NCBI RefSeq assembly: GCF_003855395.1 | Contig: NZ_CP034015.1 | Location: 1,622,001 to 1,686,000 of the forward strand | DNA: 64,000 nucleotides | Reading direction: 5' to 3' | Source: Shewanella livingstonensis | Lineage (GTDB): Bacteria; Pseudomonadota; Gammaproteobacteria; Enterobacterales; Shewanellaceae | In this document: one piece after another, positions 35,625 through 43,357 of the stretch | How positions within the stretch are numbered: position 1 is the stretch's first letter | Layout: the number at the start of each line of letters is the position of its first letter | Program-made: the position numbers and the translations under genes | The notes under the pieces: model-generated | What the model was told of the DNA's origin: nothing | Seen by the model: only the letters and a program-made list of their open reading frames with translations | The model's database searches: none

Positions 35625-35980
35625 TGGTGGAGGCGGCGGGACTTGAACCCGCGTCCAGAAAGCCTACATCCTCGGCGCTACATGTTTAGTCTCTCTTTTA
35701 TTTAACCAAGCAGTCTCCGAAAGACAGGATGCTACTTGGTGAGTCCGGTACTGTTTCGCGGTTCACCCCCGGACGGAGTTCCCTCGCTAGCACACTGTAA
35801 TATGACCATCATGATCCACTGTCCACGTGCGAAACGTGTGGGTGATGGCTAGCTAGCCTAAGCTGCTAGAGAGTAGTTAGAGTCGTTTGCAACTATAACG
35901 GTGCGGCTTTTTACGAGGCCAACCGCCCCTCGACATGCTCCTTGGGTTTCGTGAATCCTGTCGAATCCAGAATCGCCCCC
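35625..35980 (-). ncRNA. ssrA: Transfer-messenger RNA (tmRNA)
   Basis: Rescues stalled ribosomes together with SmpB. The minus strand starts GGGGGCGATTCTGGATTCG and ends CGGGTTCAAGTCCCGCCGCC then TCCACCA, so the 5' and 3' ends pair as a tRNA-like acceptor with encoded CCA. The tag frame at 35890-35858 reads ANDSNYSLAA then stop, close to E. coli ANDENYALAA. The length of 356 nt is normal for a gammaproteobacterium. The gene is intact, although its 3' end is a favoured integration site and an inverted partial copy lies 3.7 kb away. Confidence 0.97.
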
Positions 35981-35990
35981 AATTGAGTTA

Positions 35991-35996
35991 ACTATA
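35991..35996 (-). promoter_or_regulatory. Candidate -10 box of ssrA
   Basis: TATAGT on the minus strand, 10 bp before the mature tmRNA 5' end. The primary transcript would be trimmed by RNase P. No good -35 was seen. Confidence 0.4.
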
Positions 35997-36126
35997 ACGC
36001 TTTGTTAGATGAATACCTAGTATCGATTAACAAAATATAATCGTTTGTTCACTATCTGTTCGTTATAGGCCTATGTTCAATAACAACTTATCAGTTCTAA
36101 TTGGTTTCTGCGGCCTATTAACGCTA

Positions 36127-36615
36127 TTAAGCACTTTCTTTGTCTTTTTTCATTACACGGGCTTTTTCAATTTTCCACTCGCGTTCTTTGGTATCTTCAC
36201 GTTTGTCGTGATCTTTCTTACCTTTACCTAAGCCAATTTCGACTTTTACCCAGGCGCCTTTGCGCCAGTACATTGATAAAGGAATTAACGTATAGCCTTG
36301 GCGTTCGATTAAGCCAGATAGTTTGTCAATTTCACTGCGCTTTAATAGCAGCTTTTTAGTTCTAATTGGATCGCATATTACATGGGTAGAAGCGGTATTC
36401 AGTGGTTGAATAGTACAACCATGCATAAAGGCTTCACCCTCTTTAATATAGACATAACAATCAGATAAATTGACTTTACCCATACGGATAGATTTAACTT
36501 CCCAGCCCATAAGTTGTAATCCCGCTTCGATTTTGTCTTCGATGCGGTATTCAAAGGTCGCGCGTTTATTGCGTGCGATGCTCGCTGAGGTGTTTGCTGA
36601 TTTCTTTTTTACCAT
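36127..36615 (-). CDS. smpB: tmRNA-binding protein SmpB
   Basis: A 162-residue protein that delivers tmRNA to stalled ribosomes. [41 protein letters not shown] and [29 protein letters not shown], the basic C-terminal tail that enters the mRNA channel, are typical. It lies just upstream of ssrA on the same strand, an arrangement seen in many gammaproteobacteria, and is divergent from ratA. Confidence 0.97.
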   Translation of the reverse strand: MVKKKSANTSASIARNKRATFEYRIEDKIEAGLQLMGWEVKSIRMGKVNLSDCYVYIKEGEAFMHGCTIQPLNTASTHVICDPIRTKKLLLKRSEIDKLSGLIERQGYTLIPLSMYWRKGAWVKVEIGLGKGKKDHDKREDTKEREWKIEKARVMKKDKESA

Positions 36616-36867
36616 GATTATTACCGTTCTGATTGCCGTTATTGACCTGAAGGATGGTGCTGGACAACCCGCAGTGAGCCCATTTGATAAACTCTATTAT
36701 GCTAATACTATTCTCTAATAGATATGGGGGAGATTTATGATATTACAACGATTATACCCAGTTTCTTGGTGATTGTGTTATTTCCAACGAGATTTAACAC
36801 TCTCTAAGATGCCTTTTTTGTTTAACGTGATAAAATCTCGCTATTGTATTAAGGATAGTGACGTCAG

Positions 36868-37302
36868 ATGCCCAAGATTTCCAAAAGTATGCTGGTTAGA
36901 TTTAGTGCCTTACAGATGTATGATTTAGTCAATGATGTTGAGTCATATCATGCTTTTCTCCCCGGATGTGTCGGCGGAAAAGTGCTTGAATTTGATGGTA
37001 CAACCATGGTGGCATCGGTTGATGTTAGTAAAGCTGGGATCAGTAAAACGTTTACCACGCGTAATCAAGTTGTCCAAGGCAAATCGATTTCACTTGAATT
37101 GGAAAATGGCCCTTTTAAATATATGCATGGCTTGTGGAAATTTACTGAGCTGACCGAAGAAGCTTGTAAAGTTGAGTTTGATTTGGATTTTGAATTTTCA
37201 AACCTACTAGTTGATATGGCGTTTGGTAAGGTATTTAAAGATTTAATGTCGTCGATGGTGATGGCATTTACCGAAAGGGCAAAGGTGATTTATCGTGATT
37301 AA
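36868..37302 (+). CDS. ratA: RatA/SRPBCC (START-like) protein
   Basis: A 144-residue START-like domain protein (PasT/RatA, Coq10-like). SKSMLVRFSALQMYDLVNDVESYHAFLPGCVGGKVLEFDG, then LENGPFKYMHGLWKFTEL and VEFDLDFEFSNLLVDMAFGKVFKDL match the family. E. coli RatA has been described as an inhibitor of 70S formation, and the Coq10 relationship suggests quinone binding; both views exist. It overlaps ratB by 8 bp. Confidence 0.9.
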   Translation: MPKISKSMLVRFSALQMYDLVNDVESYHAFLPGCVGGKVLEFDGTTMVASVDVSKAGISKTFTTRNQVVQGKSISLELENGPFKYMHGLWKFTELTEEACKVEFDLDFEFSNLLVDMAFGKVFKDLMSSMVMAFTERAKVIYRD

Positions 37303-37630
37303 TGAAACAGAAAAATTTCCGGTAGATGTCATTTATGCATTACCAAAACAACAGAAGATTATTTCAGTGATGGTGTCGCCTGGAACCACATTTATTGAAG
37401 CGGTTAAGCAAAGTGACATTATTAAGTTTTTCCCTGAGATTAACCTTGAAGAGGTTAAACTTGGGGTGTTTAGCCGCCAGGCTAAGCATGATGAAGTGCT
37501 TGTTGTTGGTCAGCGTGTTGAAATTTATCGCCCGTTAATTGCAGATCCTAAAGATGTACGCCGTAAGCGCGCTGAAAAAGCCAAAGATGAAGGCCGGATT
37601 AATAAAATTACTGGTGCCAAAGTTAATTAG
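37295..37630 (+). CDS. ratB: RnfH/RatB family protein
   Basis: A 111-residue beta-grasp (ubiquitin-like) protein with VDVIYALPKQQKIISVMVSPGTTFIEAVKQSDIIKFFPEINLEEVKLGVFSRQAKHDEVLVVGQRVEIYRPLIADPKDVRRKRAEKAK. It starts inside the ratA end (8-bp overlap), so it is coupled to it. The role is unknown. A terminator follows. Confidence 0.92.
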   Translation: MINETEKFPVDVIYALPKQQKIISVMVSPGTTFIEAVKQSDIIKFFPEINLEEVKLGVFSRQAKHDEVLVVGQRVEIYRPLIADPKDVRRKRAEKAKDEGRINKITGAKVN

Positions 37631-37695
37631 TATCAACCTTGGGTAATTCATCCAACTTGGATTAATAAGCCAATACCCACATGTGGCGATATAAT

Positions 37696-37731
37696 AAAAA
37701 AGCAGGGCCTTTATTAAGGTCCTGCTTTTTT
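37696..37731. terminator. Bidirectional terminator between ratB and bamE
   Basis: AGCAGG.CCTT/AAGG.CCTGCT stem with A- and T-runs on the two sides. Confidence 0.85.
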
Positions 37732-37760
37732 ATTGGCATAAATCACATGTAATAGGTAAT

Positions 37761-38264
37761 TTATGGTGCTTCGTTATCATTTTCAGCTTGATTCTTTAAC
37801 GCTGGGCGTTGCTCTTCAACCAAAGGTTTCGCATCAGGGCGAGCTTCTGGTAATAAAGGCTTAAGATCAGGGTCATTAATCGATGGCAACGAGCTTTGAT
37901 CAAGCGGAGTTTCAAATTCTGTGCTTAAGTCATAATCCCCATCAACACTGGAAATTTTATCACCAGTAAAGTGAATGATTAACTCTTTATGGGTAATGCT
38001 GGCATCTCGACCACTTTTGAAATGATACACATAATACCAAGTGTCATCGGAGAAGCTGTCACGCAATACTGGGCGACCTAAAATATATTCTGCTTGCTCT
38101 TTAGTCATGTCGACACGAAGCTTTTCGACTTGCTGTGTTTCCATGTAGTTGCCTTGTGGCACGTCTGGCTTATAAATCAACCAATCAAACACACTGCATC
38201 CGCTAAGAGATAATGAAAGCGCTACTGCGCTTACAAGGGTAAGACTTTGTTTTTTGTTTATCAT
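37761..38264 (-). CDS. bamE: Outer-membrane assembly lipoprotein BamE
   Basis: Lipoprotein subunit of the BAM complex. The 167-residue sequence has a lipobox (VALSLSLSGCSVF, Cys about 23) and the SmpA/OmlA core YKPDVPQGNYMETQQVEKLRVDMTKEQAEYILGRPVLRDSFSDDTWYYVYHFK. The acidic, Pro-rich C-terminal tail after about residue 120 is longer than in E. coli BamE. Convergent with ratAB. Confidence 0.95.
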   Translation of the reverse strand: MINKKQSLTLVSAVALSLSLSGCSVFDWLIYKPDVPQGNYMETQQVEKLRVDMTKEQAEYILGRPVLRDSFSDDTWYYVYHFKSGRDASITHKELIIHFTGDKISSVDGDYDLSTEFETPLDQSSLPSINDPDLKPLLPEARPDAKPLVEEQRPALKNQAENDNEAP

Positions 38265-38579
38265 TGTCTGCGCTACTTCCTAAATTCTGTCGGTCATCAT
38301 ACCCAAGCAGTCCCTATGCTGACAAGGGTCTATTAGAAGATGTTGTGGTTTTGAGTCAATTTAGCGGTTGAAGTTCCATTTTCTCCGATAAATAAATGTA
38401 GAGTAAATTTTAATTTACATTTAACGTTGAGCCAAAAATGTTGATAGAATGTTGCTCAACTTATGATTTAGAGGCCCTAGATAACATTTAGTAATGTCAA
38501 TCGCTAATAATATATAAGTCACTGATAATTTTATTTTATGCTTTTATTTTGCATTATAATTATTTCAAAATAAGAAACC
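38265..38579. other. Intergenic region between bamE and the borosin locus
   Basis: 315 bp, AT-rich, holding divergent promoters. Nothing else recognised. Confidence 0.4.
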
Positions 38580-39684
38580 ATGATGACGAGACAACAATCA
38601 CCAATAGCAACATTAACTAGAGCAAAAAAAGGCAACCTTGTTTGTGTTGGAACGGGATTACAACTAGCAGGGCAAATAGGCGCATTAAGTTTGAGTTATA
38701 TAGAGCATGCTGATGTGGTTTTTTCGTTAGTGCCCGATGGTTTTTCAGAACGTTGGTTAATGTCGCTTAATACTGATGTTCGCTCACTTCAGCCTTATTA
38801 TGCTCAACACGATGAGGTAAAAAATCGTCGTGATACTTATGCCGAAATGGTTGATGCTATTTTAGATGAAGTTCGCCTAGGTAAATTAGGGCCTGTTGAT
38901 CTTTCAAGGTTATTTTTGCAGCGAATTGTTGGCCATTTGTACAAGGCAGAGACTTTGAGGTGTAGTTATTCTACATAAAAAGTCGATAACACAGTAAAAA
39001 TGGCCAACAAACGCTGCCCGAAGGGTTCGGCTAAAAACGTTTTACTCTTTGTTGAATGCATTTTGCTTAGATGACTAGGCATCAATCCATTCGCCTCGAT
39101 TAAAACGTTTTTAACTCGAACAAAATTCAACCAGCAAAGATCAACAGGCCCTAGTCGTATGCGCTTTGTATGGCCATCCTGGGGTATTTGCATGTGTAGG
39201 ACACTTATCGATTAAACAAGCTCGAACAGAGGGGTTTGACGCTAATATGTTACCTGGAATTTCTGCTGAATCTTGTTTGTGGGCTGATTTAGGTATTGAT
39301 CCTGGTAATAGTGGCCATCAAAGTTTTGAAGCAACGCAGTTCATGCTTTATCACCATCTGCCGGATCCTACCTCGCATCTTTTACTCTGGCAGATTGCGC
39401 TAGCTGGTGAACATACCTTAACTCAATTTAGTAGTACTAGAGATAAATTACAGATTTTGGTTGAACACTTAAATCAATGGTATCCGCTGAATCATGAAGT
39501 GATTATATATGAAGCAGCAAATTTGCCATTTCAATCACCAGTGATAGAGCGCATGCCGTTATCTTTATTGCCGGAGGCTAAGCTAACAATGATTAGCACG
39601 TTGTTAATTCCTCCAGCACGTCCAATGACGCTTAACCATGAGGTGTTAGCCAAATTAGGCATCGCTGAATCAGATTTTGGCTAA
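38580..39684 (+). pseudogene. Borosin alpha-N-methyltransferase (SonM-like), interrupted by a MITE
   Basis: The two halves are the SAM-dependent TP-methylase that alpha-N-methylates a split borosin precursor. The 5' part (38580-38888) gives GNLVCVGTGLQLAGQIGALSLSYIEHADVVFS and YAEMVDAILDEVRLGKL; the 3' part (39154-39684) continues VVCALYGHPGVFACVGHLSIKQARTEGF, MLPGISAESCLWADLGIDP and LLIPPARPMTL. These match OphMA/SonM motifs in order. A 263-bp element plus a 2-bp duplicated TA splits the gene and adds stops. Without it the frame is continuous for 279 residues. No other damage was seen. As it stands the product is truncated at residue about 103 plus foreign residues. Confidence 0.9.
38889..39151. 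mobile_element. 263-bp MITE with 16-bp terminal inverted repeats
   Basis: Both ends read GGGCCTGTTGATCTTT (38889-38904, and 39136-39151 in reverse). The element is flanked by TA at 38887-38888 and 39152-39153, a target duplication typical of Tc1/mariner-IS630 transposition. The inside has further pairing parts (GTTGGCCATTT with AAATGGCCAAC; TGTAGTTATTCTACA) and no transposase gene. It is non-autonomous and would need an IS630-type enzyme elsewhere. Confidence 0.88.
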
Positions 39685-39987
39685 GTATTTTGCATGAATG
39701 TGTTAATCAAGAAATAGTGTGTTCAAAATGACTGTAATTATTATCAATCAGTAACGGATGAGTATTATAGGGAGTAAATTGTTCAATACTTATCGACATT
39801 AATACTGTTTTTTTGATAAGAACATTTTAATAGGCAATTTTGTGTAGAGATTTGCGATAAAAAAATGGTTATAACATTTTTGTCGACGAACAGACCCAGT
39901 AAAGTTAACGTTGTTAAAAAAGATGATCATATTGATGTAAATTTGAGCCGTTAATTACAAATATAATCTAGAATATAAGGTTACGAT
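39685..39987. other. Spacer between the methyltransferase and precursor genes
   Basis: 303 bp of AT-rich DNA without a coding frame. TATAAT at 39962-39967 lies 20 bp before the precursor start and could be the -10 of its own promoter. The matching -35 is poor. Confidence 0.4.
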
Positions 39988-40200
39988 ATGTCTGACATGA
40001 ATACATTTTTTACTCAGCTTGGAACTGACGCCGCTTTATTGGAAGCATATAAGCTTGATCCTCGCGCTGTAATGAAATCGAATGGATTAACACAAGAAGA
40101 GATTGAAGCTGTTATGTCAGGTGATAAAGCACGAGTGAGCCAATTATCTGGTGATAAAGAAATGGCCATGTATATGATTATAAGCAATCCGACAGAGTAA
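39988..40200 (+). CDS. Split-borosin precursor peptide (SonA-like)
   Basis: A 70-residue peptide beginning MSDMNTFFTQLGTDAALLEAYK. The helical N-terminal part with LDPRAVMKSNGLTQEEIEAVMSGD is the borosin-binding (LigA/Nif11-like) domain that docks the methyltransferase. The C-terminal tail YMIISNPTE is the core, with Ile64 and Ile65 near the positions (63 and 65) methylated in SonA of S. oneidensis. AAGG precedes the start by nine bases. The gene is intact, while its partner methyltransferase is disrupted by a MITE. A TPR-diguanylate cyclase gene starts just after it. Confidence 0.88.
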   Translation: MSDMNTFFTQLGTDAALLEAYKLDPRAVMKSNGLTQEEIEAVMSGDKARVSQLSGDKEMAMYMIISNPTE

Positions 40201-40207
40201 TTACTTT

Positions 40208-41977
40208 TTGCCTAAAATAGTGATGTATTTTTTTATGATCATCGTGCTGCTTTTTAGCCGCGCGGCGATAGCTGACATCGTCGATTATGATAAAGAACTC
40301 GACATTATCGAACAATCTTTAAAGACGGATATTGGTTATGTCATTGAAAAAACGAATATCGTATTATCCTCAGAATCGTTACTTTCCATATCACAACATA
40401 GTCGCCTGTATAGATTGGTAGGTTCAAAAGATCTTTATTTAGGCCACTTTGTCGAAGCTGATAAAGCTTTCGATGAAGCACTGAAATATGGTCCGGTTGG
40501 TGAAGAACTCACAAACATTTATTTACTGAAAATCACTGCAAATATTGGATTAAAAAATTATCAAAAAGCTTTTACTCTGTTAGAGAATAACCTTTCTCGT
40601 ATAGACAGTTATCAAGATCAAAGTATAAAAATAATGTCATATATCCGCCTGATGAATGTGTATTTACAGCTTGATGCTTATGAGGAAATGCTACGCATAG
40701 CACAATTAGCACTGAGTCTAAATCAAGGTGAAGACCCAAAAAGTGAATGTTTTTCGATGTTGTACCATTCAGTTGCTCATTTAAAGCTAGCACACTTTGA
40801 TCAAGCAGAGACGTTATTTAAAGACACTCAACTTTATTGTAAAAACCATGATTTTCCATTAATTGAGATTATGTCTATTAAGGGACAAGGTAATGTGTTG
40901 TTTGATAAAGGGTTGTATGCAGAAGCTGAGCCATTTTATCTTGTAGCGTTAGAGCGCTATCAAAAGTTTAAATTTGCTGTTGAGATCAATGAAATACAGT
41001 CTTATTTGAGTTCGATATATTTCCATCTGGGTGATTATCAACAAGCAGATATGTTTGCACAGCTAATTAATGCTTTACCTAATAAGCCTAGTAACATGCA
41101 GGTAAAAAAACGTGTTAGTGAAATACTGTCTTTAATTGCGGGTAAACGTGGTCAGTTTGATAAAGCATATCAATATCAAGTTGTTGCCTCTGCACTTGGT
41201 CAGCAATTACTGGATGAACAGAAAGTAAAAGAAAATGCTTATCAAATGGCTCGTTTTGATAGCGTTGAAAAAAATCGTGAGAATACCAGTTTGATCCAAG
41301 ACCATGAACTATTGATGAAACAAAAAGATTTGTTCATGAAAGAAAAAAGTTCATCCATCATGTTTTCAACATTATTAGTCGGGCTTTCTGTTGGTTTATT
41401 ATTGTTATTGATATCAGCTTGGATGCAACGTAATCAATTTATGAAACAAGCGCAGCGAGATGGATTAACGGGTATTTTTAACCGGCGTACAGGCCAAGAG
41501 ATGGCTGAAAATGAATTTATTCAAGCACAGACGCTTGGCGAATCTTTCTCAGTAGTGTTGATGGATTTGGATTTATTTAAAAACATTAATGACCAATATG
41601 GTCATGCTACCGGTGACTGGGTATTAAAAAAGGTCACCCATGTGATTGACGGTATGCTGAAACCTACTGATATCTTTACCCGAATGGGTGGGGAGGAATT
41701 TGCTATTTTTATGCCAAAGCAGACAGAAGAGATCGCCGCAGATTTTGCAGAACGGATCCGCAATGAAATCGCTAATATTAACACTCGTTTCTCTGGCCAC
41801 GATTTTACTGTGACGGTGAGTTGTGGTGTGAGTAGTGTGGGTAAAGATGATTTGAGCCTTGATCCATTAATTCATCGTGCGGATTTAGCCCTGTATAAAG
41901 CCAAGCATAATGGTCGAAATTGCGTAAAATGTTATAACGATACTATGAAGCCGTTATCAGCGCTTACCGGACAATAG
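40208..41977 (+). CDS. TPR-containing diguanylate cyclase (GGDEF)
   Basis: A 589-residue (or 584 from ATG 40223) membrane protein. A signal peptide (FFMIIVLLFSRAAIA) leads to a periplasmic region of TPR-like repeats (residues about 60-360; LFKDTQLYCKNHDFPLIEIMSIKGQGNVLFDKGLYAEAEPFY). A helix (SIMFSTLLVGLSVGLLLLLISAW) and a cytoplasmic GGDEF domain follow: RDGLTGIFNRRTG, LDLFKNINDQYGHATGDWVL and RMGGEEFAIF. The active site GGEEF is complete, so c-di-GMP synthesis is expected. The inhibitory RxxD site reads KPTD. The gene starts 7 bp after the borosin precursor, with no ribosome site obvious at the TTG. Confidence 0.85.
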   Translation: MPKIVMYFFMIIVLLFSRAAIADIVDYDKELDIIEQSLKTDIGYVIEKTNIVLSSESLLSISQHSRLYRLVGSKDLYLGHFVEADKAFDEALKYGPVGEELTNIYLLKITANIGLKNYQKAFTLLENNLSRIDSYQDQSIKIMSYIRLMNVYLQLDAYEEMLRIAQLALSLNQGEDPKSECFSMLYHSVAHLKLAHFDQAETLFKDTQLYCKNHDFPLIEIMSIKGQGNVLFDKGLYAEAEPFYLVALERYQKFKFAVEINEIQSYLSSIYFHLGDYQQADMFAQLINALPNKPSNMQVKKRVSEILSLIAGKRGQFDKAYQYQVVASALGQQLLDEQKVKENAYQMARFDSVEKNRENTSLIQDHELLMKQKDLFMKEKSSSIMFSTLLVGLSVGLLLLLISAWMQRNQFMKQAQRDGLTGIFNRRTGQEMAENEFIQAQTLGESFSVVLMDLDLFKNINDQYGHATGDWVLKKVTHVIDGMLKPTDIFTRMGGEEFAIFMPKQTEEIAADFAERIRNEIANINTRFSGHDFTVTVSCGVSSVGKDDLSLDPLIHRADLALYKAKHNGRNCVKCYNDTMKPLSALTGQ

Positions 41978-42640
41978 TGAATAATCAGTCTAGTGATGGC
42001 GACTTATGCCATTGCCGCTAATTGCACGAAAAACTGACACTTCGGTTGTGCCATAAGCCACTTTACTCGGTATACTTCATTAATCGTTCTTAGGCCGTTA
42101 TCCTGCGTTGTTCTGGTTGATACGCACCCATTACATCTATACTTACAAACCAGCAGTACATTCTCTATACACTGCCATAGCCTCTTATATGTTTGTATAC
42201 GCCATATTAGCTAGAGGAAAATAGTAAGCTAGAGATGAAATAGGTGAAGTCTTGTCATTTTTGTTTATGTATTTTATCTGGTATCTCAAGTTGCAGTTAA
42301 GGGAACCTATTACCCTATGACCTTGTAACAGAGCCTCTGCACCAAATCCGTGTCAAACAAAATCCTATAACTTTTACATTGTGAACGTTAACGTCTAGCC
42401 ATCCCACGCATTACAGTAGTTACCCCTTGCTCTATTATTTACAGTTTGCGTTTCAGTATGATTTTTGGCGCTCTACAATCGCACAAGTGATGCTTCACCT
42501 ACTACCTACATCCTGTGAGCTGTGTTCTGCTATTAAGTTTTTGTGACGCTTAACTGCACCATTTTGGTTTTTTATTGTTTCATTTATAAGTTTTTTCAAA
42601 TTTATTTAAAATAAACCAAGCTACTTGAGCTTGTTGATCG

Positions 42641-42656
42641 GGTGACGTAACTCACA
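42641..42656. promoter_or_regulatory. CRP-like site upstream of aceBA
   Basis: GGTGACGTAACTCACA matches TGTGAn6TCACA at nine of ten informative positions. It lies about 700 bp before aceB, so a remote promoter or a role in a far upstream activating complex would be needed. Confidence 0.5.
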
Positions 42657-42906
42657 TTTAAAGCGCTTATATAGGCTATTTTCATAACGTTTACGTAAAC
42701 GTTAGCTTAAAACGGTTGTTTAAACTAATGAGCAAGGAATTACTGTCTAACTATATGTTTATAAATAATAAAATATAATTACGTATAGGTAAGCTAAAAA
42801 CGTTACTAAATTGTTTAATTCAATAATATAAACCAAAGGTTGGTAAGGAATTGTTTACACTATGTTTTTTAGTTACAACCTTTTTTACCATTTTGGTTTG
42901 CTGGTC

Positions 42907-42923
42907 AATTGGTAAGATGAATT
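42907..42923. promoter_or_regulatory. PdhR-like box upstream of aceBA
   Basis: AATTGGTAAGATGAATT matches the PdhR consensus AATTGGTAAGACCAATT at 15 of 17 positions. The second PdhR-like site of this window lies upstream of oadGAB. Confidence 0.5.
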
Positions 42924-43357
42924 TACGGTGTCAATTTTAAAGCATATACTCTGTTTTATTATATTCTTTTTAAACATGTACTTATGGTTGGTTGTTGCCT
43001 GTGGCAATACTAATTTTCGTGTTCTTGTTGCGTATTTTTAAAGTCATTTTGGTAAAGTGATAACGGTTGCAATTACAAACGTTTTTGGTTAGTTTTTAGT
43101 GCGAAACAGACATTTGAAAGTTTTTGGTGCAACAGTCAGCTTCATCGTCAATGTCCTGAGTAAGCTATTTAATTAAGTCACTCGAGTTTTAGTTAAGTCA
43201 ATTGAGTTAATGCGGTAAAAAACATGAGTCGTTAATTAAGTGTTGCGATTCAGTTTGCACCACAATGTGATGCATATGAATGAGCGGTAGTTAACGTTAT
43301 ACCCAGTGAAGCACGACAACCAATATCAATATAGACAGCATTTAGGGAGCCATTATT

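Larger units (their letters stand above)
41978..43357. other. Long intergenic region upstream of aceB
   Basis: 1380 bp with no plausible gene. It holds a CRP-like site (42641-42656) and a PdhR-like box (42907-42923), and possibly a further inverted repeat ACCAAAGGTTGGT at 42832-42844. The left 200 bp (about 41990-42110) is more GC-rich and looks like an extragenic repeat, but no copy is present in the window. Confidence 0.5.

Noticed and set aside
41990..42110. Possible gene remnant or repeat after the diguanylate cyclase gene
   Set aside because: It looks compositionally distinct but has no long frame and no second copy in the window, so it cannot be supported as an element.
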